In this document: piece by piece, positions 1 through 9,452 of the stretch | How positions within the stretch are numbered: the stretch's first letter is position 1 | Layout: the number at the start of each line of letters is the position of its first letter | Origin: an uncultured Hyphomicrobiales bacterium | Lineage (GTDB): Bacteria; Pseudomonadota; Alphaproteobacteria; Rhizobiales; Devosiaceae | Reading direction: 5' to 3' | Length of the DNA stretch: 64,000 nt | NCBI GenBank assembly: GCA_903828145.1 | Contig: CAIKKY010000015.1 | Span: 1 to 64,000, forward strand | The notes under the pieces: model-generated | Databases searched by the model: none | Told to the model about the DNA's origin: nothing | The model's input: only the letters and a program-made list of their open reading frames with translations | Program-made: the position numbers and the translations under genes

Positions 1-513
1 GCCCCTGACCACCCGGCACTGACCCCAGTTCCGGGATCACCGGCAGACTGCCCTGCAGCCCGAGGAAAGCCTCCTCGAACAGGAGGGCAGGGGGAACGGA
101 AGGCTCCGTCCCCGGAACGCACCTCCCGGGCGTCCCAACGAGGGCATGACGGGATTTAGGCAGACGTGCCTTGACGGCGCCCCGAGGGGCGTCCACGTAA
201 CGGATAACCATGTGGTCCTCTTGTTGATGCAAGAGTTGAGCGCGTGGCCAGGTCGCTGCCGCGCCTGCAAGCGCGGTGGCGGCCGCCCCTCTGCAAAGGG
301 ACATTCGCCGATCTGGCCAATCCCCGCGACGCGGGAACACTCTCACTATATCGATGATTTACCCGTTGGCAAGTCCCGGAAATCTTCCACAGACATCGAC
401 GAAAGGGCGGCAGTAATCCACTGCGCTTTCACTCTGCGCCTTGACGCGATTTATCGACACCTTTAGCGCTGTTCTGGTTTTATTCCTTCAAACGTCGACT
501 GCGAGCGCTGAAC

Positions 514-1092
514 GTGACTACCTCCACTGAGATCAAGACAATCCAAGATTACATCTACGCCCTGCAGCAGAAGCCCGCGCCGGTGTTGCCCGACGAGGAC
601 CAAGACGCCTACCTGATGGTTCGGCATGACCTGCTGATGGAGTTGGCCCCGAACACCAGATACCAGGTCCGGTTGGCCGAGAACCTCGTCTACATTGAAT
701 GGGAGATTGACCGTCATCAGCGCCTGCTCGCGGCGGCCGTGAAGGCCGTTACGCGTCAGGGCGTGCAGCGCCAGCTTGAGGCGCTTAATGGTCTTCACAG
801 TAATGCCGAACGGAGGTCCGTCCGGGACCTTGAGACGATCACCAATTCTATCATTTCCGGAGACCCGGATCGGCGCCAGCAGGCGGCGCAGGTCCTCGAG
901 AGCTATGGGTACTCAGCCTCGGAGTTCGTCGCCTCCGCGTTTCGCGTTGACAACACGCATGTGCTCTATCACGAAGCCAAGATCGAAAGTCTGTTTATTC
1001 AGCGGCGCCAACTGAAGGCAGATTATGATGCGCTCAGGGCCAAGGCGCGCCCAGCGGACCACGTCATCGATGCCGAGGTTATCGTCGATTGA
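514..1092 (+). CDS. hypothetical protein
   Basis: 192-aa ORF; stop overlaps the TTG start of the next ORF (TTGA, 1089-1092), suggesting co-translation. Confidence 0.55.
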   Translation: MTTSTEIKTIQDYIYALQQKPAPVLPDEDQDAYLMVRHDLLMELAPNTRYQVRLAENLVYIEWEIDRHQRLLAAAVKAVTRQGVQRQLEALNGLHSNAERRSVRDLETITNSIISGDPDRRQQAAQVLESYGYSASEFVASAFRVDNTHVLYHEAKIESLFIQRRQLKADYDALRAKARPADHVIDAEVIVD

Positions 1093-1667
1093 CCAGTCAT
1101 TTGAAGCGCATCACCAATCGGCTCAACGCCCAAAAGAGCACTGGCCCCAAGACCGAGGCTGGCAAGTATCGGGCCGCGCGAAATGCGCTGCGTCATGGCA
1201 TGACAGCCACGCCGCCGCCCGGTAGCATTTCAGAAGTGTTCGCTGAAATCGCAGGCGACGATGCCAGCCTGCCGTTTCCGGGGGACAGCGATGATAAATT
1301 GCAGGTGGCGCTGCGCCTCGCCACCGCTGAGGTTCGGTTGCGGCAGGTGATCGATGCCGAACGACAAAAACTCGCAGAGGGCGGATTTGTCGGCCTATTG
1401 GATGATACCGTCGACCGCATCTTGGACCTCATCGATCCCGACGATCCACTTAATGGCCCGACAACCGAGCGTGACCTCAAGCAGGCTATGCGCCTCGTAA
1501 CTCGGGCGCAGAGGCTTGACCGGGTTGCCGGACGGCGCACCTATGCATTGATGTTGCGCTATCGTCAGGAAGCAATGCTATTGCGCAGCAGGGCACTGCG
1601 GAATTGGCTCGCCGAGAGTGAACGCACTGAAGGTATTTCGGGAGAACCCGAAACAAAGCCAAGTTAA
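1089..1667 (+). CDS. hypothetical protein with N-terminal NRLNAQKSTGPKTEAGKYRAARNALRHGM motif
   Basis: 192-aa ORF; the motif recurs in uncharacterised proteins often found in mobile or repetitive gene families. Confidence 0.6.
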   Translation: MTSHLKRITNRLNAQKSTGPKTEAGKYRAARNALRHGMTATPPPGSISEVFAEIAGDDASLPFPGDSDDKLQVALRLATAEVRLRQVIDAERQKLAEGGFVGLLDDTVDRILDLIDPDDPLNGPTTERDLKQAMRLVTRAQRLDRVAGRRTYALMLRYRQEAMLLRSRALRNWLAESERTEGISGEPETKPS

Positions 1668-1947
1668 GTAGTAGTAGCTATTTTTGCGGTTTTTGCAGTT
1701 CAGTCATAGAAGTCTGTCGGGATCACCAGCAACTGTCTACGCGCGGCGCGCCCGGCGCTCGCCTGATGCCCCGATTGGCGCGCCGTGGCTGATATGAGCG
1801 TGGCGCAGAGGGGCGCGACCACCGGCCGTGTCATCGACGCCAAATCCGAAATCAAGCGCGAGAGGTGCGGCGAGGTGAAAGTGGCCCGCGTGGCGCGATC
1901 CGTCATTCGGCGGTTTTCACCGATGGATTGTGTGATGGACGCTGACC

Positions 1948-2277
1948 TTGGCAGCGCTCAGTGGGCATCGGTTGCTGTTCGAAAAATTCGATGAGCTGGA
2001 CAGTGGCGTTGTGGCCGGGCCCGGCACGGCGCTCACCTGGATGCTCGTCGAATTTGCACGCGCCCTGCCCAAGAGCCGTCGCCTGTCGGTGCTGATGCGC
2101 ATGGCCGCGCAGGTGCTGTTCTTCTGGGTCAAGCATGTCGACCGACTGCTGGGGCAGTCCCGACGGGCGCAGGAGGCGGCATCCTGCACTTATTTTTATG
2201 GGCGCTGGCGCGAGACGGCGGTCACGCCGCTCGACATCATCGCCCGCTATGGCGAGACCGGTTTCCGCCATCTGTGA
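1948..2277 (+). pseudogene. C-terminal remnant of a SAM-dependent methyltransferase-like protein
   Basis: GHRLLFEKFDELDSGVVAGPGTALTW...AASCTYFYGRW resembles the C-terminal region of rhizobial methyltransferases; no N-terminal SAM-binding region upstream. Confidence 0.45.
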
Positions 2278-2303
2278 CCTTTTGGGCCGTCTCTGGCGCA
2301 GCG

Positions 2304-3074
2304 TTATCGCGGATCGAGCTTTCCGGCCCATTCCCGCACCGCGAGGTTGAGCAAGTCGAGGTTGTCGGGCAGGTTCCAGCGCAGGTGAAACGCTGGCGCG
2401 ATTGAGCGAAAGTCCGTGGCGATGGGCTTTATGGTCGGCCAACCGGCGCGGGAAAATGCCCGCAAAGCCCGATCCATATGGTAGGCGCTCGTGACGAGGA
2501 CCCAGGTCTCGCCCTTGGCCGGCGCGGCGATGGCGAGCGTAAGAGACGCGTTTTCTGCGGTGTTTCGCGATTGCGATTCCGTTTGAATGCGCCCCTCAGC
2601 AATGCCCTGCCAGACCAGGAAATCCTTCATGGCATCGGCCTCGGGTCGCGCCGGGCTCGCGGGAAAGACGTTTGCATCCCCGCCCGAGGCAATGAGGCGC
2701 GCCGCAGGGAACTGTCGCGCCAGCCATAGCGCCATCGTCAGGCGGTCGCCGGCGCTGTTGAGGTCCCACTGATCCGGGCCTGTGCCGCTGCGCGAGGTGA
2801 TGCCGCCGCCCAGAACAACGATGCCGTCCACATGGGCCGGCGGCGAAATGCCCTCGTAAGGCCGTTCGAGTGGCGCGAGGAGCATGGCCCCAAGGGGCAG
2901 GGTAGCGACCAGCACGAAGGCGCCCGCAGTCACCAGCGCAAGAACGGCGCCGATGCGCCGATGGCCGAACCAAATAAATGCGACGCCCGCGACGAGGGTT
3001 GTCAGCAGGATGACGTCGACCTTGGTGAGCCAGCCGACTACTTTTACCAGCAGAAACGCAGCATCGTTTATCAT
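2304..3074 (-). CDS. YdcF/ElyC family (DUF218) membrane protein
   Basis: N-terminal TM segments, VDGIVVLGGGI, SRNTAENA and VTSAYHMDRAL motifs of DUF218. Confidence 0.85.
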   Translation of the reverse strand: MINDAAFLLVKVVGWLTKVDVILLTTLVAGVAFIWFGHRRIGAVLALVTAGAFVLVATLPLGAMLLAPLERPYEGISPPAHVDGIVVLGGGITSRSGTGPDQWDLNSAGDRLTMALWLARQFPAARLIASGGDANVFPASPARPEADAMKDFLVWQGIAEGRIQTESQSRNTAENASLTLAIAAPAKGETWVLVTSAYHMDRALRAFSRAGWPTIKPIATDFRSIAPAFHLRWNLPDNLDLLNLAVREWAGKLDPR

Positions 3075-3249
3075 CGAGAGCCCTCTTCATTGGGTTGGGA
3101 CCCAGTGTCTGTGTCAGACGCTAGTGTTAGCGCTGCCGCGTATAGAGGCTAGAGAACTCTCATGGGGCTTTGCGGAGCCGCGCAGCCGAGCACTTAAGCC
3201 GGAGTGGTGGTAAGTGGGCAATCTTCTTCTTAAGGCCGTAGGGATTTAG

Positions 3250-3519
3250 GTGCTCATTGGATCGGCGGGCGAAGCCTCGGCCCACCCTCACATCTTTGTC
3301 GATGCCACGACGACGGTCGTCTTTGATGATCAGGGCAGGTTTTTATCGATCGAGAACGTCTGGACGCTCGATGAAGCGTTCTTCATTTGGCAGATACATG
3401 GTCCCGACATCAACGGTGACGGCCAGACGGCTTCTGCTGAGATGCAGGACCCGGCGTAGGAAAACGTCGGGGGCTTGACTGAGTATATTTGCTATTCCTC
3501 GGCCGGTGAGGGGCCGGCT
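3250..3519 (+). pseudogene. DUF1007-family N-terminal fragment with in-frame TAG
   Basis: AHPHIFVDATTTVVFDDQGR...DINGDGQ, then TAG (3457-3459); reading continues as ENVGGLTEYICYSSA in the same frame. Confidence 0.55.
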
Positions 3520-3671
3520 CGATACCAATTACCTGTTATGGGGTGTATCCAAGTTCACGCAAAAGTCCTTATGTCCCCTTTCGGACACAGATGTTCTAAA
3601 AGCGTAATCCAGCGGCTGCGCTGAAAAGCCCACTATGCTATGAAAGTCATGCATGAACAAAAGGTGTCAGC

Positions 3672-4358
3672 ATGATCCGTTCGTCTTTGATTGCCCTCGC
3701 GGCCGTAACCGTCTTCGCCGCACCCGTTATGGCGGCTGATCTTCTCGTAGCCGAGCCCGCTTCGCAGCCTGCGATGAGCTCGAGCGAATGGTATCTGAGC
3801 CTGCACGTTGGTGGCGTGTCGATTGCGCCAGTAGAGACAACCTTTGTTTATGGCGGTCCCAATACGGGTGACGTTTCCTCTGACTATGGCTACCGCCTCG
3901 GTGGCGCCGTCGGCGTTGAGTTGTCTGACAATGTGGCGATTGAAGGCGAGCTTTCTTATGCGACAGTCAATCTGTCGGAATTTGACTACGGCGTGGGAAC
4001 GGATTCCGTTGAAGGGACCGCGGCCACGACCTCGTTGATGGCTAATTTTGTGCTTGGTACTGACATGGGCGGTCTCCGTCCCTACGTTGGCGTCGGTGCG
4101 GGCGCCGTGAATGTATCTCTCGACATTCCTGAATTGGTGTTTGGCGGTGGAGATGCACTTAACGATAATGACTGGACCTGGGGCGCTCAGGTGTTTGCTG
4201 GGCTGGAAGTGCCAGTGGGCGAGAATGTCTATCTCGGCGCCCGGTATCGTTTCCAGTGGATCGGGGACACTTCGTTCAATGACGATAACAGCGACCCGGT
4301 TTCGCTTGGTACAATTGATGCCCAGTCGGCTGAATTGACCCTGCGTTTCTCGTTGTAA
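3672..4358 (+). CDS. outer membrane beta-barrel protein (Omp25/OprF-like fold)
   Basis: Signal peptide, alternating beta-strand pattern, C-terminal AELTLRFSL. Confidence 0.8.
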   Translation: MIRSSLIALAAVTVFAAPVMAADLLVAEPASQPAMSSSEWYLSLHVGGVSIAPVETTFVYGGPNTGDVSSDYGYRLGGAVGVELSDNVAIEGELSYATVNLSEFDYGVGTDSVEGTAATTSLMANFVLGTDMGGLRPYVGVGAGAVNVSLDIPELVFGGGDALNDNDWTWGAQVFAGLEVPVGENVYLGARYRFQWIGDTSFNDDNSDPVSLGTIDAQSAELTLRFSL

Positions 4359-4382
4359 TCTCGGTCAATTCCGAGCGTTTTC

Positions 4383-4418
4383 AGAGGTGCGGCATCTCAC
4401 GGTGCCGCGCCTCTTTTA
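4383..4418 (+). terminator. rho-independent terminator of OMP gene
   Basis: 12-bp stem AGAGGTGCGGCA/TGCCGCGCCTCT (one G-T wobble) followed by TTTTATTT. Confidence 0.75.
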
Positions 4419-4615
4419 TTTACGGGCAGAACCAAACATCGGCGCAACAGGAAGGCTCTGATGCAACGTGGTTCTGATGTCGAAAACAGCGGAATTATTC
4501 CAGGCAGTTGCGTAATCATACAGAGCAGCCTTGGTGCCAGCCATCACGCCCTCACCGCCATGTTGGGGGAGGAAAAGCGTGCTGATCTCAGATCAAAGAT
4601 ACAAAGGGGGTTCGA

Positions 4616-5020
4616 ATGAAGGCGTTTGTCGCTACACTTGCAGGGTCATTGGTTGCGGGTTTTAGCTTTAATGCCTTGGCAGTGCCGCCATGTGAGATCC
4701 CGGTAGAGCCAAAATCCAGCCTGACGTTCATGATTGGTATCGCTGCTGAGTTCGGCGGCAGCAAGGACGATCAGACCGTTGGCATCACGGCTAAGGTGCT
4801 TTCAACAAACAAACCGAACAGCGTGGTGTTTGGTGGCGGCGTGACGTTCTTTCCGTGGGCGAAGGATGAGCAGCTCGGCCTCGACGTGAGCGGTGGTCTC
4901 CTGCTCAACAACCTGGCGCTGCTTGGTGGCTATGATCTGCTGCGCCAGCAGTTGCAGGTTAGCGGTGGCTGGGCACCGACCATGGATAGTATCCCGAGCA
5001 AGTTGTTCTCTATCTGCTAG
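4616..5020 (+). CDS. hypothetical secreted protein
   Basis: 134 aa with signal peptide MKAFVATLAGSLVAGFSFNALA. Confidence 0.55.
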   Translation: MKAFVATLAGSLVAGFSFNALAVPPCEIPVEPKSSLTFMIGIAAEFGGSKDDQTVGITAKVLSTNKPNSVVFGGGVTFFPWAKDEQLGLDVSGGLLLNNLALLGGYDLLRQQLQVSGGWAPTMDSIPSKLFSIC

Positions 5021-5084
5021 TTTGGCCAAATGCCCTTCGCCAACCAATGATTGGGCAGGAACCACGCCAGATCGTGGGGACGCA

Positions 5085-5372
5085 ATGAAGACGCGCCGCA
5101 TTGTCCGCCTCCACACCCAGCCAGATGATTTCGATCCTGCGATCTGGCGGCAGGTCGAGGGGCCGCAGACCATCACGCTCAGTGTTCTCCACGCCGTCAT
5201 CCAGTCCGTGATGGGTTTCGAGGACCATCATCTCTTCCAGTTCGAGGTCGAAGATCAACGGTACGGTATTCCCCATCCTGGATGGGATGATGGCGTGGGC
5301 GATGCTCGAAACACCTGGCTCAAAGCCCTTATTGCGCGCGGTATGACCCTGTTCAGGTCCACCTATGACTGA
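5085..5372 (+). pseudogene. truncated plasmid pRiA4b ORF-3-family protein
   Basis: DPAIWRQVEGPQTITLSVLHAVIQSVMGFEDHHLFQFEVEDQRYGIP..TYD then stop; the FGDxWxH-type continuation expected in this family is missing. Confidence 0.55.
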
Positions 5373-5522
5373 ACTGCTCCGATCAACCCGGAGGAGCTCA
5401 ATCCGCGCAAAATCAGGACGTGGCTAGGGTTTGGATTAGTGGGTGAAAATATGGGCAAAGAAATTCGTTCAATTTGACGTGTGTCAACGTGCTCTTCGGG
5501 ACATCGCATATCCTAAACACTA

Positions 5523-6041
5523 GTGAGGGACATTCAAATGACCGTAGCACGACTGTTGATTACGTCTTGTTTCTTGGCTTCCCTGGCCACGCCCGCCGTC
5601 CCGGCAGGGGCGCCAGAGATACTCTACAATAATGCTCCATGGGTGGTGTTCAGGATCGCAGATGCCCAGCGACCGGTCTGTATGGCCCAGGTGCCGCTTG
5701 AGGCAGGAAAGCTGTTCCAGTTTGTCGGCTTTGGGAAAATGAATGCTGTGATCAGCGCCCAGGCGCCTGAGTGGGTGTTTAGCAAGCACCAGGCCCTGGT
5801 GAGGTTCAGTGCCGATGGTACTTCGTTCGCTTTGGGCGGCGCCCACTACGATCAGACCATGATCATGCTACCAGGTCCGGTCGACGCGCTCTACTCGGTT
5901 ATGAGGTCGATCAATGACGCAGACGAGCTAAGCGTCTCCGACGAGAACAGCAAGCTGCTGGGAACTTTTCCCATCACCGGAATGGCCGAAGCCCTTCGGC
6001 TCTGGAAAGACTGCACAGATAAGCTTTCGGCAGGCGACTGA
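5523..6041 (+). CDS. hypothetical secreted protein
   Basis: 172 aa with signal peptide. Confidence 0.6.
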   Translation: MRDIQMTVARLLITSCFLASLATPAVPAGAPEILYNNAPWVVFRIADAQRPVCMAQVPLEAGKLFQFVGFGKMNAVISAQAPEWVFSKHQALVRFSADGTSFALGGAHYDQTMIMLPGPVDALYSVMRSINDADELSVSDENSKLLGTFPITGMAEALRLWKDCTDKLSAGD

Positions 6042-6196
6042 ACCAACGAGGCCCGCTCCTTCGCAGCGTCAGGCAGGACCTTGGGCGGAAACGCTTGGTG
6101 CCTTTGTGATTGTCTTCTCCACAAATTCGGCCTGGCTCGGACATGCCGTGGTCGACGGAAATCAAGATCGTCCGAACCATCATAGGGAGGCGAGCG

Positions 6197-7285
6197 ATGA
6201 GACTTGTGGGCGGCGTTGCCATCTTGGTCTTCCTGTTTTTCTCCCAAATGGTTCTGGCGCAGGCGGACCCGGTGCAACCCGCACTTGAGGCCATTCAAGC
6301 CAGAGACTATGCGCGGGCGGCAACACTCCTTGAGCCGCTGGCAAGAGGGGGTAACCCCGGTGCGCAGCAGTTGCTTGCGGGCCTCTACGAGAATGGACTG
6401 GGAGTGCCGCGCAATCTGGCGACGGCAGCGTCCTGGTACGAAGAGTCGGCTAGGCTAGGGCTCGCCTTCGGCCAACTCATGATTGGCGATATGCTGATGG
6501 TTGGAGCGGGCGTGGCTCGAGACCCGGACAAGGCACTTGAGTGGTATCGAAGGGCGGCAGAGCAGGGCTACGCGGAGGCCGAGTTCCGGGTTGCAATGCT
6601 TCTGCACGAAGGCGAGGTGATTGGGGGACCGTACACATCGCGCTCGCCAGCAGAAGACCTTCTCGAAGCGATTTCATGGTATAAGAAGGCCTCTGCGCAT
6701 GGCGTAGAACGCGCATTGCTGCGTCTTAACGCGATCGTGCCCAACGAGATTTGGGGCGGCGATGCGGTCGATGCTTTTACACTGGTTGAGGCCAGAGCAG
6801 CGGTAATCGCCGCAACGAGCAGCAGGGCATTGGAGGGCAAACCGATCAAACTTGCCTATCTGCCGCTTGGTGCAGGGATCATGGTCAGTCCGGGCTGGGA
6901 TCCTGAACACGCAGGTGACGTGGCGGAGCTGGCCGCGCTGTTTGTCTCCAAGGCTCAAGACAAGCTCAAGTCGGCCGAGCACGCCTATTTGCCCAAAGAC
7001 CTCCTAGTGGTATCCGCCGGCAAGTGCGAGCCCGATGCAAAAGCGCTGACGAGCCTGTTCGTCGATGACGTTTTGTTAAATTCGAGCGCCGACCCGTCAA
7101 AAAGCGCCTGGTTTGGCGCAATCGAGGGAGACCATATCGTCATTGGAACCTCCTATTCTGACATCGACGAATACTATGGCCTCATTACCTTCTACGCCCA
7201 TGCCTACTATGGCATCTGGAGGGAAGGCTCCGCAGAGCTGTGGAACCCAACCCGCAGCTGCTCAATCACGCTCAGCGCTCATTAG
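6197..7285 (+). CDS. SEL1-like (TPR-type) repeat secreted protein
   Basis: Signal peptide; SEL1 repeats (GAQQLLAGLYENGLGVPRNLATAASWYEESA; KALEWYRRAAEQGYAEAEFRVA); ATG at 6197 preceded by AGGGAGG. Confidence 0.85.
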   Translation: MRLVGGVAILVFLFFSQMVLAQADPVQPALEAIQARDYARAATLLEPLARGGNPGAQQLLAGLYENGLGVPRNLATAASWYEESARLGLAFGQLMIGDMLMVGAGVARDPDKALEWYRRAAEQGYAEAEFRVAMLLHEGEVIGGPYTSRSPAEDLLEAISWYKKASAHGVERALLRLNAIVPNEIWGGDAVDAFTLVEARAAVIAATSSRALEGKPIKLAYLPLGAGIMVSPGWDPEHAGDVAELAALFVSKAQDKLKSAEHAYLPKDLLVVSAGKCEPDAKALTSLFVDDVLLNSSADPSKSAWFGAIEGDHIVIGTSYSDIDEYYGLITFYAHAYYGIWREGSAELWNPTRSCSITLSAH

Positions 7286-7507
7286 TGGATCGTGGTCCAC
7301 TCGGCCCGACGCCCAAAGAGGGGACGTGCTCCTCAAAAACCGAGGGAACCTGGGGCTCAGGTCAATCCCAAAAGGGTCAAGTTGGTCCCGGCTATTGCGC
7401 GGAAGCCCGTAAAAGAGCACCCCGTAAAACCGGAAGGAACCTGGAGCTAGGGTCACAGCCAATCGATGCTCTCTACCTGCGGCAGAGTCTCGGGCTCGGC
7501 AAGCTGA

Positions 7508-7999
7508 CTAGCCCGGCGTGCCTTCAGCGTGGGACCGCTCTGCCGCAAGCTCGAGGATCAGCCGGCCGCAGGCTGTCCGATCCGGCAGGCCGTCGGCAAG
7601 GCGCGGCACGCGCGCGATCACCTGCACGACACGCGGGGCGGCCCAGGCACCGATTTTCTGGCGGCAGAGGCTCCGCGTCAGCGCTTTCAACTGGGCCAGA
7701 TTGTAGCCCTCTTCGATGACCACGAAGGCGAAAAGCTCGTCCGCTGCGCCGGACTTGGGGTTTTTGAACAGGACCGCGTCGCTGATCCCGTCGAGGGCTG
7801 CAAGTGCGGCCTCGAGCGCCAGCAGATCTACCGTATGACCATCGAGCACCGCTGCGTGAGGCGGGGCCGCCTGTGGGCAAGGACCGCATGAGCCGATGGC
7901 GGCTGTGCCACAGTGGCCAAGGTTCCCTGTCCCCCATGCAATCTTCACCGCGGCGCGGTTTGCGCTAAGATGATCGCGAAGGAGAATCCATAATGGCAA
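7508..7999 (-). pseudogene. possible remnant of an AMP-binding enzyme C-terminal domain
   Basis: VDLLALEAALAALDGISDAVLF...ELFAFVVIEEG...KIGAWAAPRVVQVIARVPRLADG resembles the C-terminal subdomain; no N-terminal domain present. Confidence 0.3.
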
Positions 8000-8541
8000 G
8001 GCTTCGACTACCTCTTTTGGCGCTTATGGCGCTGGTGCTGCCGGTTTCGGCCTTTGATCAGGCCCAGGTGGATCAGTTTCAGGCCACCGGCGAATGCCGA
8101 GAGTGCGACCTTTCGGGCTATGAATTCCCCTATGGCGTCGGCCTTCGCGGCGCGGTGCTTGGGGGTGCCAATCTGCTCGGTGCATCGCTCGTGCGCGCCG
8201 ATCTGAGCGAAGCCGATCTGAGCGGAGCAACGCTACAGGGGGCAGACCTCAGCGGGGCATTTCTCTCGGGAGCGGACCTGCGGGAGGCAGGACTTGGCGC
8301 GGCCAATCTGCGGGGATCAAACCTGAGCGGTGCCGTGCTCTCTGGCGCTGACCTCAAGGGGGCGAACCTGAGTGGCGCCAATCTGCGCGGCGCTGACCTC
8401 AGCGGTGCTGATCTCGCCGGGGCCGATCTCACCGATGCGGACCTGCGCGGCGCAAACCTCACCCATGCCGATGTGACAGGTCTCGACTCCAGTCGGCTGA
8501 TTATTGACGACACCACGGCGGGCCTCGCCCCGGCCCGCTGA
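7993..8541 (+). CDS. pentapeptide repeat protein, secreted
   Basis: Signal peptide followed by about 20 A(D/N)LSGA-type pentapeptide repeats. Confidence 0.9.
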   Translation: MARLRLPLLALMALVLPVSAFDQAQVDQFQATGECRECDLSGYEFPYGVGLRGAVLGGANLLGASLVRADLSEADLSGATLQGADLSGAFLSGADLREAGLGAANLRGSNLSGAVLSGADLKGANLSGANLRGADLSGADLAGADLTDADLRGANLTHADVTGLDSSRLIIDDTTAGLAPAR

Positions 8542-8651
8542 CCCGGCGCAGCGGCCGTCCGGTTGACCGTCCGCCGCACGCGGTGTCAGATAGTCAAAGA
8601 CCCCCGGTGCCAAAAAGGCCGCTGGGGGCCAAGGGGGCATGAGGACAAAGG

Positions 8652-9137
8652 ATGAGCATGACAAAAAGGGCAGTGCTGGCGCTGCTCATGGCGGTATCGG
8701 TCGGGGCGAGCGGGGCTGCCGAACTGCCGGATATCGCTGCTGGCACCCCTTTTGCCACCAAGGGAAAATGGGAGGTGACGCGCCTTGGAGAAGGCTGCGC
8801 TGCGGTCTATCACTTTTCGCCCAAAGCCGAACTTTGGCTCTTTGGACCCTCGCCCGACACGATGATGGCCGGTATCGCGTTCCCGTCTGACGGAATGTCG
8901 GCCGATGGGGCCAAGTTTTCCATGATGCTCGAAGGGTCGAAGTTCGACAATTTGGCCCTCTTGGGTTCGGCCCATGGTCAGTCCGTTGTGGGGCTCATGG
9001 CCGGCCCTGAGTTTTTCGAGAAGCTGCGCTATACGCGCATGCTGAAGGTCATTGAAAACGGCTATCTCCGCGTCGGCATGCAGCTTTACCAGCAATTGTC
9101 TGCCCTCGACGAACTGGGCGCCTGCCTGACACGCTGA
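8652..9137 (+). CDS. hypothetical secreted protein
   Basis: 161 aa with signal peptide. Confidence 0.6.
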   Translation: MSMTKRAVLALLMAVSVGASGAAELPDIAAGTPFATKGKWEVTRLGEGCAAVYHFSPKAELWLFGPSPDTMMAGIAFPSDGMSADGAKFSMMLEGSKFDNLALLGSAHGQSVVGLMAGPEFFEKLRYTRMLKVIENGYLRVGMQLYQQLSALDELGACLTR

Positions 9138-9246
9138 AGGGTGCCGCGTGCGCGTTTGGCCCAGCGGGCCAGCGCGTCCTTGATCCGCGTCAAACCGCCC
9201 ATGGCTCCAGGTGCCATGCCTTTCGCCTGTTCAAGGGGAGGCGGGC

Positions 9247-9342
9247 ATGGATATTTTCTGGACTTTTGCGGGGATCGGCGTTCTCGTTCTGCTGGTGCTC
9301 GCGGGCGTCGCTCTGCTTGTGGCGGCGGGAAAGCGCAAATAG
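9247..9342 (+). CDS. small single-pass membrane protein (31 aa)
   Basis: MDIFWTFAGIGVLVLLVLAGVALLVAAGKRK; AAGGGGAGG ribosome-binding site just upstream; not in the supplied ORF list. Confidence 0.5.
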   Translation: MDIFWTFAGIGVLVLLVLAGVALLVAAGKRK

Positions 9343-9452
9343 GCGGGGTTTGGTGCGCCTGCCCCGACAACGGGCCGTACACGGGCCATATTGCCTCGGG
9401 CGCGGGACGGCTTTAAAGCCCGTGTCCAGCGCTGCTCTTTGGAACCCGTGCC

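Noticed and set aside
146-466. 106-aa plus-strand ORF and 37-270 minus ORF at the window start
   Set aside because: No ribosome-binding site, motif or plausible composition; cannot support as genes.
4600-4620. GGTTCGAAT resembling a tRNA T-loop
   Set aside because: No acceptor or anticodon arms around it; it lies at the start of the 4616 CDS.
8160-8480. Tandem repeat that could be taken for a CRISPR or minisatellite
   Set aside because: 15-bp periodicity comes from pentapeptide-coding codons, with no conserved repeat/spacer structure.
8024-8664. Long minus-strand ORFs rich in SAPLRSAP / ARSAPLRSAP repeats
   Set aside because: Antisense translation of the pentapeptide-repeat gene; repetitive codons keep the reverse frames open.
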